Shown: piece after piece, positions 34,365 to 43,160 of the stretch
Layout of the letters: each line of letters opens with the position of its first letter
How positions within the stretch are numbered: the stretch's first letter is position 1
Assembly (NCBI GenBank): GCA_050015495.1
Contig: JBEKBH010000015.1
Coordinates: 30,089-94,088 of the forward strand
Origin: Palsa-1439 sp050015495
GTDB lineage: Bacteria; Verrucomicrobiota; Verrucomicrobiia; Palsa-1439
Length of the DNA: 64,000 nucleotides
Direction: 5' to 3'
The notes under the pieces: model-generated
The model's database searches: none
What the model was told of the DNA's origin: nothing
What the model saw: only the letters and a program-made list of their open reading frames with translations
Program-made: the position numbers and the translations under genes

Positions 34365-34466
34365 ATGCTCTCCGGTAAAATGCTGGGAATTGTGCTCGCA
34401 CTGATCGGGCTGATTGTCATCACCCTGTCAGCCGCCGTGATCTACTTCAGCACTTCACCGCGCTGA
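34365..34466 (+). CDS. Possible 33-residue single-span membrane peptide
   Basis: MLSGKMLGIVLALIGLIVIT continues with LSAAVIYFSTSPR: one hydrophobic helix with a short basic end, like subunit-sized peptides of membrane complexes. It is divergent from the cytochrome operon and overlaps the 3' end of the convergent NtrC gene by 20 bases. No strong ribosome-binding site is seen, so it could be a chance frame. Confidence 0.4.
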   Translation: MLSGKMLGIVLALIGLIVITLSAAVIYFSTSPR

Positions 34467-35847
34467 CTTCGCCAGCCGTCGCCGCAAGATATCCATACTT
34501 GATCAATCGTCGGCGTAGCGCGTCTCTCTCGATCCCGAGCAATTCTGCCGCGTGACACTGGTTGCCACCGGCGCGTTCCATCGCCTGGTACACCAACTCG
34601 CGTTCCACCTCCGTCAGCGCCACGCCACCGGGAGGCAACTGAATGAGGGAGTGTCCATTCGATCGCGTGCCCAGCCGCAGTTCGGTTGGCAGGTGTTCGG
34701 GCATCACCACCTCGGCGTGTTCGAGGATGACCAGCCGCTCGATGACGTTGCGCAACTCGCGGACGTTGCCCGGCCACGCGTATTGCTGCAAGGCCTTCGC
34801 AGCCTCCGGGGAAAGCTTCTTGAGCGGCTTGTTGAACTCCTCGGCAAAACGAGCGAGGTAATGTTCCGCCAGCAACGGAATGTCTTCGGCTTGCTCGCGC
34901 AGGGCCGGCATCCGCAGAGAAATCACCTTGAGCCGATAGTACAAATCCTGCCGGAATTCGCCGTTGGCCACGGCCTCCTCCAGGTTTTTGTTGGTCGCGG
35001 CGATCACGCGCACGTCCACGGTGATGGATTGTGTGCCGCCGACGCGCTGAAACTCGCGCGATTCCAGGACCCGCAACAATTTCGCCTGCAGCGCGGGTTT
35101 CATGTCGCCGACCTCATCGAGCAACACCGTGCCGCCATCGGCGAGTTCGAACAGCCCCTTCTTCGTGGTCTTCGCGTCGGTGAACGCGCCGCGCTCGTGC
35201 CCGAACAATTCGCTTTCGATGAGCGCGTCGGGAATCGCCGAGCAATTGATGCCCATAAACGGCTGGTTCGCCCGCGCGCTGCCCAAATGGATTGCGCGCG
35301 CCGCCAGTTCCTTGCCCGTCCCGTTTTCGCCATCGATCAGCACCGTCGTGGCATCGCTCTCGCCGACCCGCGAGATCAATTCGCGCAACTGCCGCATCTG
35401 CGGACTCTGGCCGACAAGGTTCTCCAGCCCGAACTTGCGGCGTTGCGCCCGGCGAATCCGCGTGACTTCCCGGCGCAGCTTCAAGTCCTCCCGCGCTTTC
35501 TCCAGGGCCACGCGCACTTCCTCGAAGTCGAACGGCTTGCACAGGTAGTTGTGCGCCCCCAGCCTCACGCACTCGACCGCGCGGGAAATCGCCGTCTCCG
35601 CCGTCAGCATGATCACCGCGACCTCCTTTTCGAGCTTCCGGATCTCCTGCAATACCTGCACGCCGTCCATCCCCGGCAACCGCAGGTCGAGCAGCACGAG
35701 ATCGTAGCCGTCCTCGCGAATCAGGTTGATTCCCTCCTCGCCCGTCGGCGCCGATTCGACTTCGTAGCCTTCCTTCGAGAGTTTCTGCTGCAGCGACCAA
35801 CGGACGAGTTTCTCGTCGTCAATGATTAAAACTTTAATTCGTGCCAT
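34447..35847 (-). CDS. NtrC-family sigma-54 response regulator
   Basis: 466 residues: receiver (1-120) with phospho-acceptor Asp54 in LVLLDLRLPGMDG; AAA+ domain (about 145-375) with Walker A GENGTGKE and the sigma-54 contact loop GAFTDA (a common variant of GAFTGA); Fis-type helix-turn-helix at the end (HAAELLGIERDALRRRLIKYG). It needs sigma-54 promoters, and several candidates lie upstream of the cytochrome operons in this window. Its gene overlaps that of the haem-containing histidine kinase by 14 bases, making a cognate pair at the end of an 11-kb operon. Confidence 0.93.
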   Translation of the reverse strand: MARIKVLIIDDEKLVRWSLQQKLSKEGYEVESAPTGEEGINLIREDGYDLVLLDLRLPGMDGVQVLQEIRKLEKEVAVIMLTAETAISRAVECVRLGAHNYLCKPFDFEEVRVALEKAREDLKLRREVTRIRRAQRRKFGLENLVGQSPQMRQLRELISRVGESDATTVLIDGENGTGKELAARAIHLGSARANQPFMGINCSAIPDALIESELFGHERGAFTDAKTTKKGLFELADGGTVLLDEVGDMKPALQAKLLRVLESREFQRVGGTQSITVDVRVIAATNKNLEEAVANGEFRQDLYYRLKVISLRMPALREQAEDIPLLAEHYLARFAEEFNKPLKKLSPEAAKALQQYAWPGNVRELRNVIERLVILEHAEVVMPEHLPTELRLGTRSNGHSLIQLPPGGVALTEVERELVYQAMERAGGNQCHAAELLGIERDALRRRLIKYGYLAATAGEVSAVKC

Positions 35848-37333
35848 GATGTGTGACCTCCCGCGGCGTGCCAGCCTCCGGCGTCGTACAGGCCGTAAAT
35901 TGCAACGTAAACGTGGTTCCGCGCCCGGATTCGCTGTCGACGGTGATGGTCCCGGCGTGCTTGTCCACGATGCTGCGCGTGATCGCCAGCCCCAACCCGG
36001 TGCCGCGATGTTTGGTGGTGAAAAACGGCGAGAAAATCTTGTGGAGATTGTCGTGCGGAATGCCCCCGCCCGTGTCCGAAATGGCGACGCGCACGGCGCC
36101 GTCCACCGGCGTGGTTCGCAGGGTCAACGTACCCCCGTCGGGCATGGCCTGGATGGCATTGAGCAACACGTTCAGCAACGCCTGTTGCAGCTGGCCCGGG
36201 TCGGCGAGGATCGGCGGCAATTCGCCCGCGCATTCCTCCACGATCGTAACATGGTATTTCTGCGCGTCGGGCCGCACGAGCGCCAGCATCGGCTTGATCA
36301 AATCGGCCACGTGGCACGGAGCAATCTCCGGTTCGCGCACGCGGGCGAAGTCGAGCAGATCCCGCAGCGTTGTGTTCAGGCGCTTGATCTGGCGACGGAC
36401 TTCGCCGACGATCTCCGCGCGCTGGCCGTTGAGGTTGTTCTCCTCGGAAAGTACTTCGACGGCCGCGCCAATACCGGCCAGCGGATTCCGAATCTCGTGG
36501 GCGATTCCCGAGGCCAGTTCGCCGATCGAAGCGAGCTTGCCCGCCTGCTGGATCTGTTTTTCATGCGATGCCTCGAGTTCGTGGGTCGCGTCATCGAGGC
36601 TTTGCACCATGGCGTTGAATCCGCCGGCGAGTTCGCCGATCTCGTCCCGGGTTTCCGTTGAGGCCCGCGCCTTGAGGTTGCCTGCTTGCACGCGACGCAT
36701 TTGCTCGAGCAGGTTGCTGACGGGTTGTGTCACGAACCGGACAATGAGCAGCCACAACACCACGCTCACCAGGATGAGGATCACGAACCCGTACACGATC
36801 AGCAGGTTGCGATTGCTCGCCACGCTGGCCTCGGCGGGGGCGAGCGATTTCTCGACGATGATGGCGCCGATGACGGCGGATTTCGGATCGTGGCAACGCT
36901 GGCAACTCTCGCTATTAAACACCGGCCGCATCACCACGGAGAGCCGCTGGCCGTCCTCGACGCGGGTGCCCTGCAGCACCCGGTTTTCGGTGAACAACTC
37001 CGGCGGCACCGCCATCACCGCGCGCCGCACTTCCTGCGTGTCGGTCGAGAACACCACCGCGCCGTCGGGTTTGATGAGGCGTCCGCGCCAGATTTCGTCC
37101 GAGTTCTTCAGTTTTTGCAGGAACCCCTGGACCTCGTCATGGCGGTCGCTGAGCATGACGCCGTTGAGATATTCGTGAATCAGCGACGCGGCGATCAGGT
37201 TTTGCGCCTGCGTGCGCTCGTGCCACCACGCGCTTTGCACGCGGATGACAAAGTACGTGTAGATCGCAATTACCACGGCAACCGTCACGCCGACGGCGAC
37301 CAGCATCTTCGCGGTAAGGTTGCGGCTAAACAT
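35834..37333 (-). CDS. Sensor histidine kinase with a c-type haem motif in its periplasmic domain
   Basis: 499 residues. Membrane helices at about 10-30 and 178-200 bracket a periplasmic domain of about 145 residues that carries CQRCH (144-148) in the segment NSESCQRCHDPKSAVIGAI, the site of covalent haem attachment. HAMP (RFVTQPVSNLLEQMRRVQAG), then His-kinase core with GIAHEIRNPLAGI and HATPase boxes (NVLLNAIQAMP, SDTGGGIP, GTGLGLAI). A haem c sensor would read periplasmic redox state or a gas. Encoded last but one in the cytochrome operon, it overlaps the HybB-like gene and its response regulator. Confidence 0.93.
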   Translation of the reverse strand: MFSRNLTAKMLVAVGVTVAVVIAIYTYFVIRVQSAWWHERTQAQNLIAASLIHEYLNGVMLSDRHDEVQGFLQKLKNSDEIWRGRLIKPDGAVVFSTDTQEVRRAVMAVPPELFTENRVLQGTRVEDGQRLSVVMRPVFNSESCQRCHDPKSAVIGAIIVEKSLAPAEASVASNRNLLIVYGFVILILVSVVLWLLIVRFVTQPVSNLLEQMRRVQAGNLKARASTETRDEIGELAGGFNAMVQSLDDATHELEASHEKQIQQAGKLASIGELASGIAHEIRNPLAGIGAAVEVLSEENNLNGQRAEIVGEVRRQIKRLNTTLRDLLDFARVREPEIAPCHVADLIKPMLALVRPDAQKYHVTIVEECAGELPPILADPGQLQQALLNVLLNAIQAMPDGGTLTLRTTPVDGAVRVAISDTGGGIPHDNLHKIFSPFFTTKHRGTGLGLAITRSIVDKHAGTITVDSESGRGTTFTLQFTACTTPEAGTPREVTHHGTN

Positions 37334-38615
37334 GGCCGCTCGCCTCCAGCGGGCTGATCGCCCTCACGTGGTCCATCCCCGCGGCGGCGCGTGAATGGCC
37401 GCTGATATCCGGATGCTCGAACAACGGCAGGTAGCGCGCCGCAATCCCGAAGAGCACGACGCCAAACGAAACCAGGTTCAGCACGACGGTGATTTCAATC
37501 CACGACGGGAAGTAGTTCGAGTGGGTGGCCGGCAACAGTCCGATCCAGGCGACGTTGAGCCGGTTGAGGATGATTCCCAGGATGACGGGAATCGCCGCGG
37601 CAAACGCCCAGCGCCGCCGGCCCGACCATCGCGTCTTCAGCACCACAAACAATGGCAGCGTCAAGAGAAGCATCTCCAGCGTGAACGTGAAGCCCTGGAG
37701 CGGACAACGGAATATGTACATCCACGCATTCCGCGCCGTGAGATCGGCGATGCGGAGAAAGAGATAGAGAAACAACAGCGGCGTCATCCCCTTGGCCAGC
37801 GACGTGAGCACGCGCGGCTCCAACGGTTTGTGGAATACCCAGAACGACAGGGCGGACACGAAGATCGCCATGGCAAATCCCGACACGAGTGCGCTCAGGA
37901 AAAACAGGATCGGCAACAATGGCGTATACCAGAGCGGCAGGAGTTTGGTGGGTACGATGAGAAACAGCGAACCCAGCGACGATTGATGCAACGTCGAGAG
38001 AATCACGCCGCAAATCACAAACGGGACCGTGATCGTGTGCACCACGCGGGACAGTCGCAACCAGCCCAGTTTATCGAGCAGGATTGGCGCGAATTCCACG
38101 GACAGGACGCCCGTGTAGAGCATGACACACCAGGACACTTCAAACAGCACCGAGTGATGTTGCCAGTAGAAAATCGGCCGCCAGATTTGGTGGTACCGGC
38201 CGAGATCGACGAGCAGAGCACCGGAGGCCGACAGCATGTACCCGAGATAGGCAGCCAGGACAACGGGACGCAGAATCGGGTAGAACCTGCGGATGCGAAA
38301 AATATAGACCATGCACGCCGTGAGAAATCCGCCCGCGGCAAAGGCGATTCCACAAACGACCAGCGCCTTCCAGATGCCCCAGGGAAATTGATCCGAAAGA
38401 TTCGTCACCGCGCCGAGACCCAGGGCATACCGCGAGGTGAACGCGTAGCCTCCCAAGCCCCACAACACGATCAGCAGCAACCAGCCGAATATCCCCGACG
38501 TGTGTTTTGGCAATTGCCGGCCCGAGAGCACCCAGCACGCAAACACCGCCGCGCTCATCATGACGAGAACCCCGATGACGCGAAACAATGCCAGGATCCA
38601 GTTGAAATCGTTCAT
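37326..38615 (-). CDS. HybB/NrfD-like integral membrane quinone-interacting subunit
   Basis: 429 residues with about ten membrane helices. The sequence follows the HybB branch of the NrfD/PsrC family: WGLGGYAFTSRYALGLGAVTNLSDQFPWGIWKALVV, then GYMLSASGALLVDLGRYHQIWRPIFYWQHHSVLFEVSWCVMLYTGVLSVEF. These subunits exchange electrons with quinone and a periplasmic Fe-S partner, here the HybA-like protein encoded just upstream (ATGA overlap). No hydrogenase genes are present, so the partner cytochromes replace it. Confidence 0.9.
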   Translation of the reverse strand: MNDFNWILALFRVIGVLVMMSAAVFACWVLSGRQLPKHTSGIFGWLLLIVLWGLGGYAFTSRYALGLGAVTNLSDQFPWGIWKALVVCGIAFAAGGFLTACMVYIFRIRRFYPILRPVVLAAYLGYMLSASGALLVDLGRYHQIWRPIFYWQHHSVLFEVSWCVMLYTGVLSVEFAPILLDKLGWLRLSRVVHTITVPFVICGVILSTLHQSSLGSLFLIVPTKLLPLWYTPLLPILFFLSALVSGFAMAIFVSALSFWVFHKPLEPRVLTSLAKGMTPLLFLYLFLRIADLTARNAWMYIFRCPLQGFTFTLEMLLLTLPLFVVLKTRWSGRRRWAFAAAIPVILGIILNRLNVAWIGLLPATHSNYFPSWIEITVVLNLVSFGVVLFGIAARYLPLFEHPDISGHSRAAAGMDHVRAISPLEASGHV

Positions 38616-39469
38616 GGCCGCTCCGTCGCGTCACGCGTCCGCCAGCGAACCACCGCTGCCAGAACCAACCCAACGCCGATGACCACAAACGGCACCTTCG
38701 ATATCGCCCGCCACGTCAACGACGGCAGCGGCTCCTTCGGCAGTCCCTGCGGAAAACCGAGTTCCTCCGGTGGCCGGTCTGCGAGATAGATCCACGACGT
38801 GCCGCCCACAACGTCTTCGCCGTAGATGTACCGATAGCGGTCCGGCTGCGCGTCCATGCGTTCCCGCGCTTCCTGCAACAAGTCCGGCCGTTTGCCGAAT
38901 TTCAGCGTCCCCGTCGGACACGCCGCGACGCACGCGGGCGACTGGCCTTTGGCCTGGCGATCGGCGCAGAAATCACACTTGCCGACACGCGGCATCAGCG
39001 CATTGTCCCATTCGTACTTCGGCACGCTGAAGGGACACGCCAGGAGACAGTAACGGCAACCAATACAGATATTCTCGTGGTACACGACCGGGCCGGTCTT
39101 CGTCTTTTCCAGCGCCGCCACGGGACACACCGAGACGCACGCGGGATCCATGCAGTGCATGCACTGGCGCTTCACCGGTTGTTTCGGTTTCGAGTCTCCG
39201 TCGCGAAAATCGATAAACGTTCGCGTGCGAAAGCTGAGTTTGCCTTCGCCCGCGCCATACCCGATCGTCGCCACGGGGAGCGGCCCGAATCCGGCGCGCA
39301 CCCGGCAGGCGTTCTCGCAGGCCCGGCAACCGATGCACCGCGTGAGATCCACCAGGACGCCGACGGATTCGGCCGGGTCCGCAGGCGATTCCGCGAACAG
39401 GCTGCGGGCCGTGAGAACGGTCAGGGCACCGGTCGCCGCGGATTGGAAGAATCGTCGCCGGGAAATCAT
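38612..39469 (-). CDS. HybA-like ferredoxin with four [4Fe-4S] clusters, Tat-exported
   Basis: 285 residues. Twin-arginine signal MISRRRFFQSAATGAL. Four cluster motifs: CIGCRACENAC, CMHCMDPACVSVC, CIGCRYCLLAC and CDFCADRQAKGQSPACVAAC. A C-terminal membrane anchor (FVVIGVGLVLAAVVRW) follows. It wires the HybB-like membrane subunit to the octahaem cytochrome encoded immediately upstream (four-base overlap). Such modules occur in Hmc, Qrc and hydrogenase-2 complexes. Confidence 0.92.
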   Translation of the reverse strand: MISRRRFFQSAATGALTVLTARSLFAESPADPAESVGVLVDLTRCIGCRACENACRVRAGFGPLPVATIGYGAGEGKLSFRTRTFIDFRDGDSKPKQPVKRQCMHCMDPACVSVCPVAALEKTKTGPVVYHENICIGCRYCLLACPFSVPKYEWDNALMPRVGKCDFCADRQAKGQSPACVAACPTGTLKFGKRPDLLQEARERMDAQPDRYRYIYGEDVVGGTSWIYLADRPPEELGFPQGLPKEPLPSLTWRAISKVPFVVIGVGLVLAAVVRWRTRDATERP

Positions 39470-40383
39470 TTTGGCGGCCCTCCCTGTTTCTTGCGGCGGA
39501 AATGCGGCAGCGCCACGCCGAGGAAGATTCCCAGCAGGAACGACAACCCGACGACCGGCGGGAACACGCGGCGATTGGCCTGCAGTTCCTCCTTCATCTT
39601 GGCGCCTTCCGTTTCCAATTGATCGAGTTGTTCCTTCAGTTTCTCGGGAGTCGCCGCTTTTAATTGCTTCACTTCTTCATTCAGCGTGGCCCGTTCGTGA
39701 CTGGCATGAACCATGTCGCGATGGCAATTGGCGCACGTCTCCGCGCCAACGCCGAACGTGTGTCCCCGCACCCCCAGACCGCGAATCTTCATACCCACGC
39801 CCTTCACCTCGGGCATGTGACAACTCAGGCAGTGCAGGCCTTCAATCGAATGGGTCGCGTGCGAGAAGTCCTTGAGGCGTTCCGTGTGGCAGGTGCCGCA
39901 CATCTGGTCGGGATCGTCCTTGCGCAACTTCATCTCATGCATCTTGTGACAGTCAAAACAGCGGATGTTCTTCTGTCCGTGAGCGCTGACTCGCCACTCG
40001 CCATAGGTGATCGCGTGGCAGCCCTGGCAAACTTCGGAAGTGACCGGCAGCGCCATCTTCGATTTGTCGGGGTGATCTTCCTTCATCGTGCCATGGCAGG
40101 ATTGGCAACTGATCCCGTCATGCGAGAATTTGCCTGTCTGCCGATCAAACTGGCTGGTATGGCACACGAGGCATTCCCATTTCTTGCCTTCGTTGGTCCA
40201 CTCGTTGAGGAAGATGTCATTCATCGTCTGCGAATGCGGCGATGCCTGCCAATCTTTTGTTTCCTGTTCATGGCACAGCACGCAACGGTCGGACTCTTTG
40301 TCCTCGTCGTCGGCACGGGCGACCGTCGCCACCGTGCAGGCAGCGGCGAGTACCAAACAAATCATCATCCTAGGCGGCAGCAT
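39466..40383 (-). CDS. Membrane-anchored octahaem c-type cytochrome
   Basis: 305 residues from the ATG at 40383, which overlaps the upstream gene by 14 bases. Signal MICLVLAAACTVATVARA. Eight CxxCH motifs (CVLCH, CLVCH, CQSCH, CQGCH, CFDCH, CGTCH, CLSCH, CANCH), then a coiled-coil stretch (LNEEVKQLKAATPEKLKEQL) and a C-terminal membrane helix (VVGLSFLLGIFLGVAL). The arrangement recalls the NrfB/DmsE-type electron carriers. It probably takes electrons from or delivers them to the HybA-like protein. Confidence 0.88.
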   Translation of the reverse strand: MLPPRMMICLVLAAACTVATVARADDEDKESDRCVLCHEQETKDWQASPHSQTMNDIFLNEWTNEGKKWECLVCHTSQFDRQTGKFSHDGISCQSCHGTMKEDHPDKSKMALPVTSEVCQGCHAITYGEWRVSAHGQKNIRCFDCHKMHEMKLRKDDPDQMCGTCHTERLKDFSHATHSIEGLHCLSCHMPEVKGVGMKIRGLGVRGHTFGVGAETCANCHRDMVHASHERATLNEEVKQLKAATPEKLKEQLDQLETEGAKMKEELQANRRVFPPVVGLSFLLGIFLGVALPHFRRKKQGGPPK

Positions 40384-42376
40384 TCGGTTTGTTCTCCTGT
40401 GAACCCGGGCCACCATCAGTTTCGGGTTTTTTCGTTGCGGTCGGTTCGGCGGGCGCACCGGCGTTGTCGGCGTGAACCTTACCCGGCGAATCCTGATGCG
40501 GGGCTTTCTTGCCAATGAGCCACGACGGATTCATCGGGTACTCCTTCGGATCGAAGATGACCCAATAGAAGTGCCACACCAGGATCGCCAGCGTCGCCAG
40601 CAGCGCCTCGTAGTAATGGATCACCTGAGCCACGTCATTCCAGACCTTCGGCCACAAGCGCAACACGGTCTCGGTGAACACCAGCATCGCGCCGGTGACG
40701 ATCATCACCACCGAACCCCAGACCAGTGCCCAATACTCGGCCTTCTCGGCGTAGTTCCAGCGACGGTGCGGCGGCGGCGTCTGGCGCAGTCCGAGGTTGA
40801 ACGCCAACTGGGCCACGGCATCCTTGAAATCGTCCCACACAAACCACAGGGACCGCACGCTCGCCCGCCCGCGCCTTGTACCAGCCAGGGTGGTCACATG
40901 AACCACGAAGAACACGGCAAACGTCCACCCGCAGATGCGATGGATCATCCCGCGCACGTACCCGCCGTTGGGCAACACGCGGAACGGCCAGCTCCACATC
41001 GCGTCGGGGAACTTGTGGACGAACCCCGTGTACGCCAGCGTGACGAACAACGCCATCAGCACGAAATGCTGGATGCGCGCCAGCCGGGTCAGCCGCAGTT
41101 CCGCGTTCTCGTCGGCCCGCACGGCGCGCATGTGCATCCGTGTCTTGCGCAGGTAGTCCAGGCCGTTGAACACCGCCATCCCGCCGATCGTCATCACAAT
41201 CAGCGCGATGTAGAGACGGGAAATGAAATTCACGACCCACGGTTTGCCCTCCGCGGCGCCCGGTGGCGCGTGAATCCGGAAAAATTCGGCGCTCAACCGC
41301 GTGCCGATGCCGGGATGACACTTGCCGCAGGTCTCCGGCAGGTTCTTCGGATTGATGGTCGAGAGCGGATCGCTCGCGGGCAGGATGTCGTGGACTCCGT
41401 GACAGGACGCGCAATTGGCCGCGGTCAGGTTTCCCCCCTGCAGCGCCAAGCCGTGGAAGCTTTGGATATAGGTGGTGAAAACATTCGGCGGCAACCGGTA
41501 TTGCGTGACGATGCGTTGCGCGGCATGACACTGGCCGCACGTCTCGGGAATGTTCGCCGGCGAAACCCGGGACGACGCCAGCTTCACCGCCTGAATCGTA
41601 TGTTCGCCGTGGCAATCGGTGCAGACCGGCGCGTCGCGCACGCCGCTCTTGACCGCCTGACCGTGAATGCTGCGGTTGTAGGTTGCCTCGACGTTTTCAT
41701 GGCACTTCCCGCAGGTCGCGGGAATGTTCTGCCAGTACAACTTCGATTCCGGATTCGTGGACCGGTGCAGATCGTGCGTCCCGTGGCAATCCGAGCAGAC
41801 CGCCGCGTTGGCGACGCCATTGGAATGGGCCAGACCATGCACGCTGTTTTCATAGCTGACGACGACCGCGCGCTGCCGCAAGTTGAACTTCTCCATCGCT
41901 TCCACGTTCGCGTGGCAGCGCCCGCAGGTCTCGGGAATGTGCGCGCGATTCACCGGTGAGGCGGGATTGCGGTAATCGAGCAACTGGTGCGCGTTGCCGT
42001 GGCAGTCCTGACACGATGCGGCTTCCGCGACTCCCTTGTGGACCGCCAGGCCGTGATCGCTTTTCAGGTAGATGTCCGTCTCGATCCGGTGACACTGGCT
42101 GCAACTGACCGGCTTGAGGGTCTCGGCATGAGGCAAATCGGTGATGTCCGAGTGGCAACTCGTGCACAGGTTCTTGGCGTGGATCGATGCGTTGAACTTC
42201 TGCTCATCCACAAACAGCGAAACCGCCTGCCCGGCGGCGTTGGTCATGACCAGCGACTTGTCCGAGTGGCAGGCGAAGCAATCCGCGTTGTCGATGGCGC
42301 GGACGCGCGTCGCCGGCCAGAAACACAGACCCAGCAGGCACGCGCACACCGTCCGCCATTTGTCAGGACCTCGCAT
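40370..42376 (-). CDS. Undecahaem cytochrome c fused to a cytochrome b membrane domain (CbcL-like)
   Basis: 668 residues. After a signal peptide, eleven CxxCH motifs occupy residues about 30-360, in regular repeats of the form IPETCGxCH and CxDCHGxH. Four to five membrane helices follow with His pairs fitting a formate-dehydrogenase/b561-type dihaem cytochrome b (QHFVLMALFVTLAYTGF, HRICGWTFAVFFVVHV, VIHYYEALLATLAILVWHFYWV). A multihaem c domain joined to such a b domain is the layout of Geobacter CbcL, a quinol dehydrogenase used at low redox potential in metal respiration; CbcL has fewer c-haems. The Pro-rich tail is probably disordered. Start ATG 42376 overlaps ccsA. Confidence 0.88.
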   Translation of the reverse strand: MRGPDKWRTVCACLLGLCFWPATRVRAIDNADCFACHSDKSLVMTNAAGQAVSLFVDEQKFNASIHAKNLCTSCHSDITDLPHAETLKPVSCSQCHRIETDIYLKSDHGLAVHKGVAEAASCQDCHGNAHQLLDYRNPASPVNRAHIPETCGRCHANVEAMEKFNLRQRAVVVSYENSVHGLAHSNGVANAAVCSDCHGTHDLHRSTNPESKLYWQNIPATCGKCHENVEATYNRSIHGQAVKSGVRDAPVCTDCHGEHTIQAVKLASSRVSPANIPETCGQCHAAQRIVTQYRLPPNVFTTYIQSFHGLALQGGNLTAANCASCHGVHDILPASDPLSTINPKNLPETCGKCHPGIGTRLSAEFFRIHAPPGAAEGKPWVVNFISRLYIALIVMTIGGMAVFNGLDYLRKTRMHMRAVRADENAELRLTRLARIQHFVLMALFVTLAYTGFVHKFPDAMWSWPFRVLPNGGYVRGMIHRICGWTFAVFFVVHVTTLAGTRRGRASVRSLWFVWDDFKDAVAQLAFNLGLRQTPPPHRRWNYAEKAEYWALVWGSVVMIVTGAMLVFTETVLRLWPKVWNDVAQVIHYYEALLATLAILVWHFYWVIFDPKEYPMNPSWLIGKKAPHQDSPGKVHADNAGAPAEPTATKKPETDGGPGSQENKPNAAA

Positions 42377-43160
42377 AACTGTGCAGACCACTCAGCAGGA
42401 AGTTCACGCCGTAATAAGTGAAGATGACCGAGGCAAACCCGAGGATCGAAATCCAGGCGGCGCGTTTGCCTTTCCAGCCCCGCATGAAGCGGCAGTGCAG
42501 GAATACGGCGTAGATAAACCACGTGATCAACGACCAGGTTTCCTTCGGGTCCCAACTCCAGTAGGTGCCCCACGCGGAATTCGCCCAGACCGCGCCCGAG
42601 ATGATCCCGACCGTGAGAAACAGAAAACCGAACGAGATGGTCTTGGCCGTGGCGTCATCCAGCGCCGCGGTTACGTCGGCTTGCACCCGGCTGTTCGTGC
42701 GCGAGGCGATCAAATAGCCGGTGCCCGTCAGCGCCGCGACCGCAAACCCGCCGTAGCCGAGGAAGGCGGTAAACACGTGGAACGTCAGCCAGTTACTGCG
42801 CAACGCCGGCATCAGGGGCTGGATCTTCGTCTCGAACGTGCTGGCGTACGCCAGCGTGACCACCGCCAGCAACGCGGTCGCCGCCCCGAGCACGGGGACA
42901 TGATGGCGAATCCGCAACGCGAGATACACGACCACGATCGCCCACGTGAACAGCACCATCGATTCAAACATGTTGCTGAACGGCGCCCGCCCGGCGATAA
43001 ACCAGCGCAGGGCCATGTACGCCGTTTGCGCCGCCACCCCTGCCGCGAGAAACACGGTCGCGGTCGAGGCGAACCACCCTTTTTTCGAGAACAGGTTAGC
43101 TGCCGAGAACAGCAGCGCCGTGAGATACCCAGCGAGGCTGAGATTGAATGCCCACGTCAT
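42363..43160 (-). CDS. ccsA: CcsA/ResC haem handling protein for cytochrome c assembly
   Basis: 265 residues, about eight membrane helices, with the haem-binding WWD motif WGTYWSWDPKETWSLITW. Together with ResB it exports haem and ligates it to CxxCH motifs (System II). Periplasmic and membrane His expected for haem are present (NWLTFHVFTAFLGYG, FLHCRF). It overlaps hemA by 65 bases, so the two are strictly co-transcribed. The setting among more than 60 encoded c-haem sites explains its presence. Confidence 0.94.
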   Translation of the reverse strand: MTWAFNLSLAGYLTALLFSAANLFSKKGWFASTATVFLAAGVAAQTAYMALRWFIAGRAPFSNMFESMVLFTWAIVVVYLALRIRHHVPVLGAATALLAVVTLAYASTFETKIQPLMPALRSNWLTFHVFTAFLGYGGFAVAALTGTGYLIASRTNSRVQADVTAALDDATAKTISFGFLFLTVGIISGAVWANSAWGTYWSWDPKETWSLITWFIYAVFLHCRFMRGWKGKRAAWISILGFASVIFTYYGVNFLLSGLHSYARS

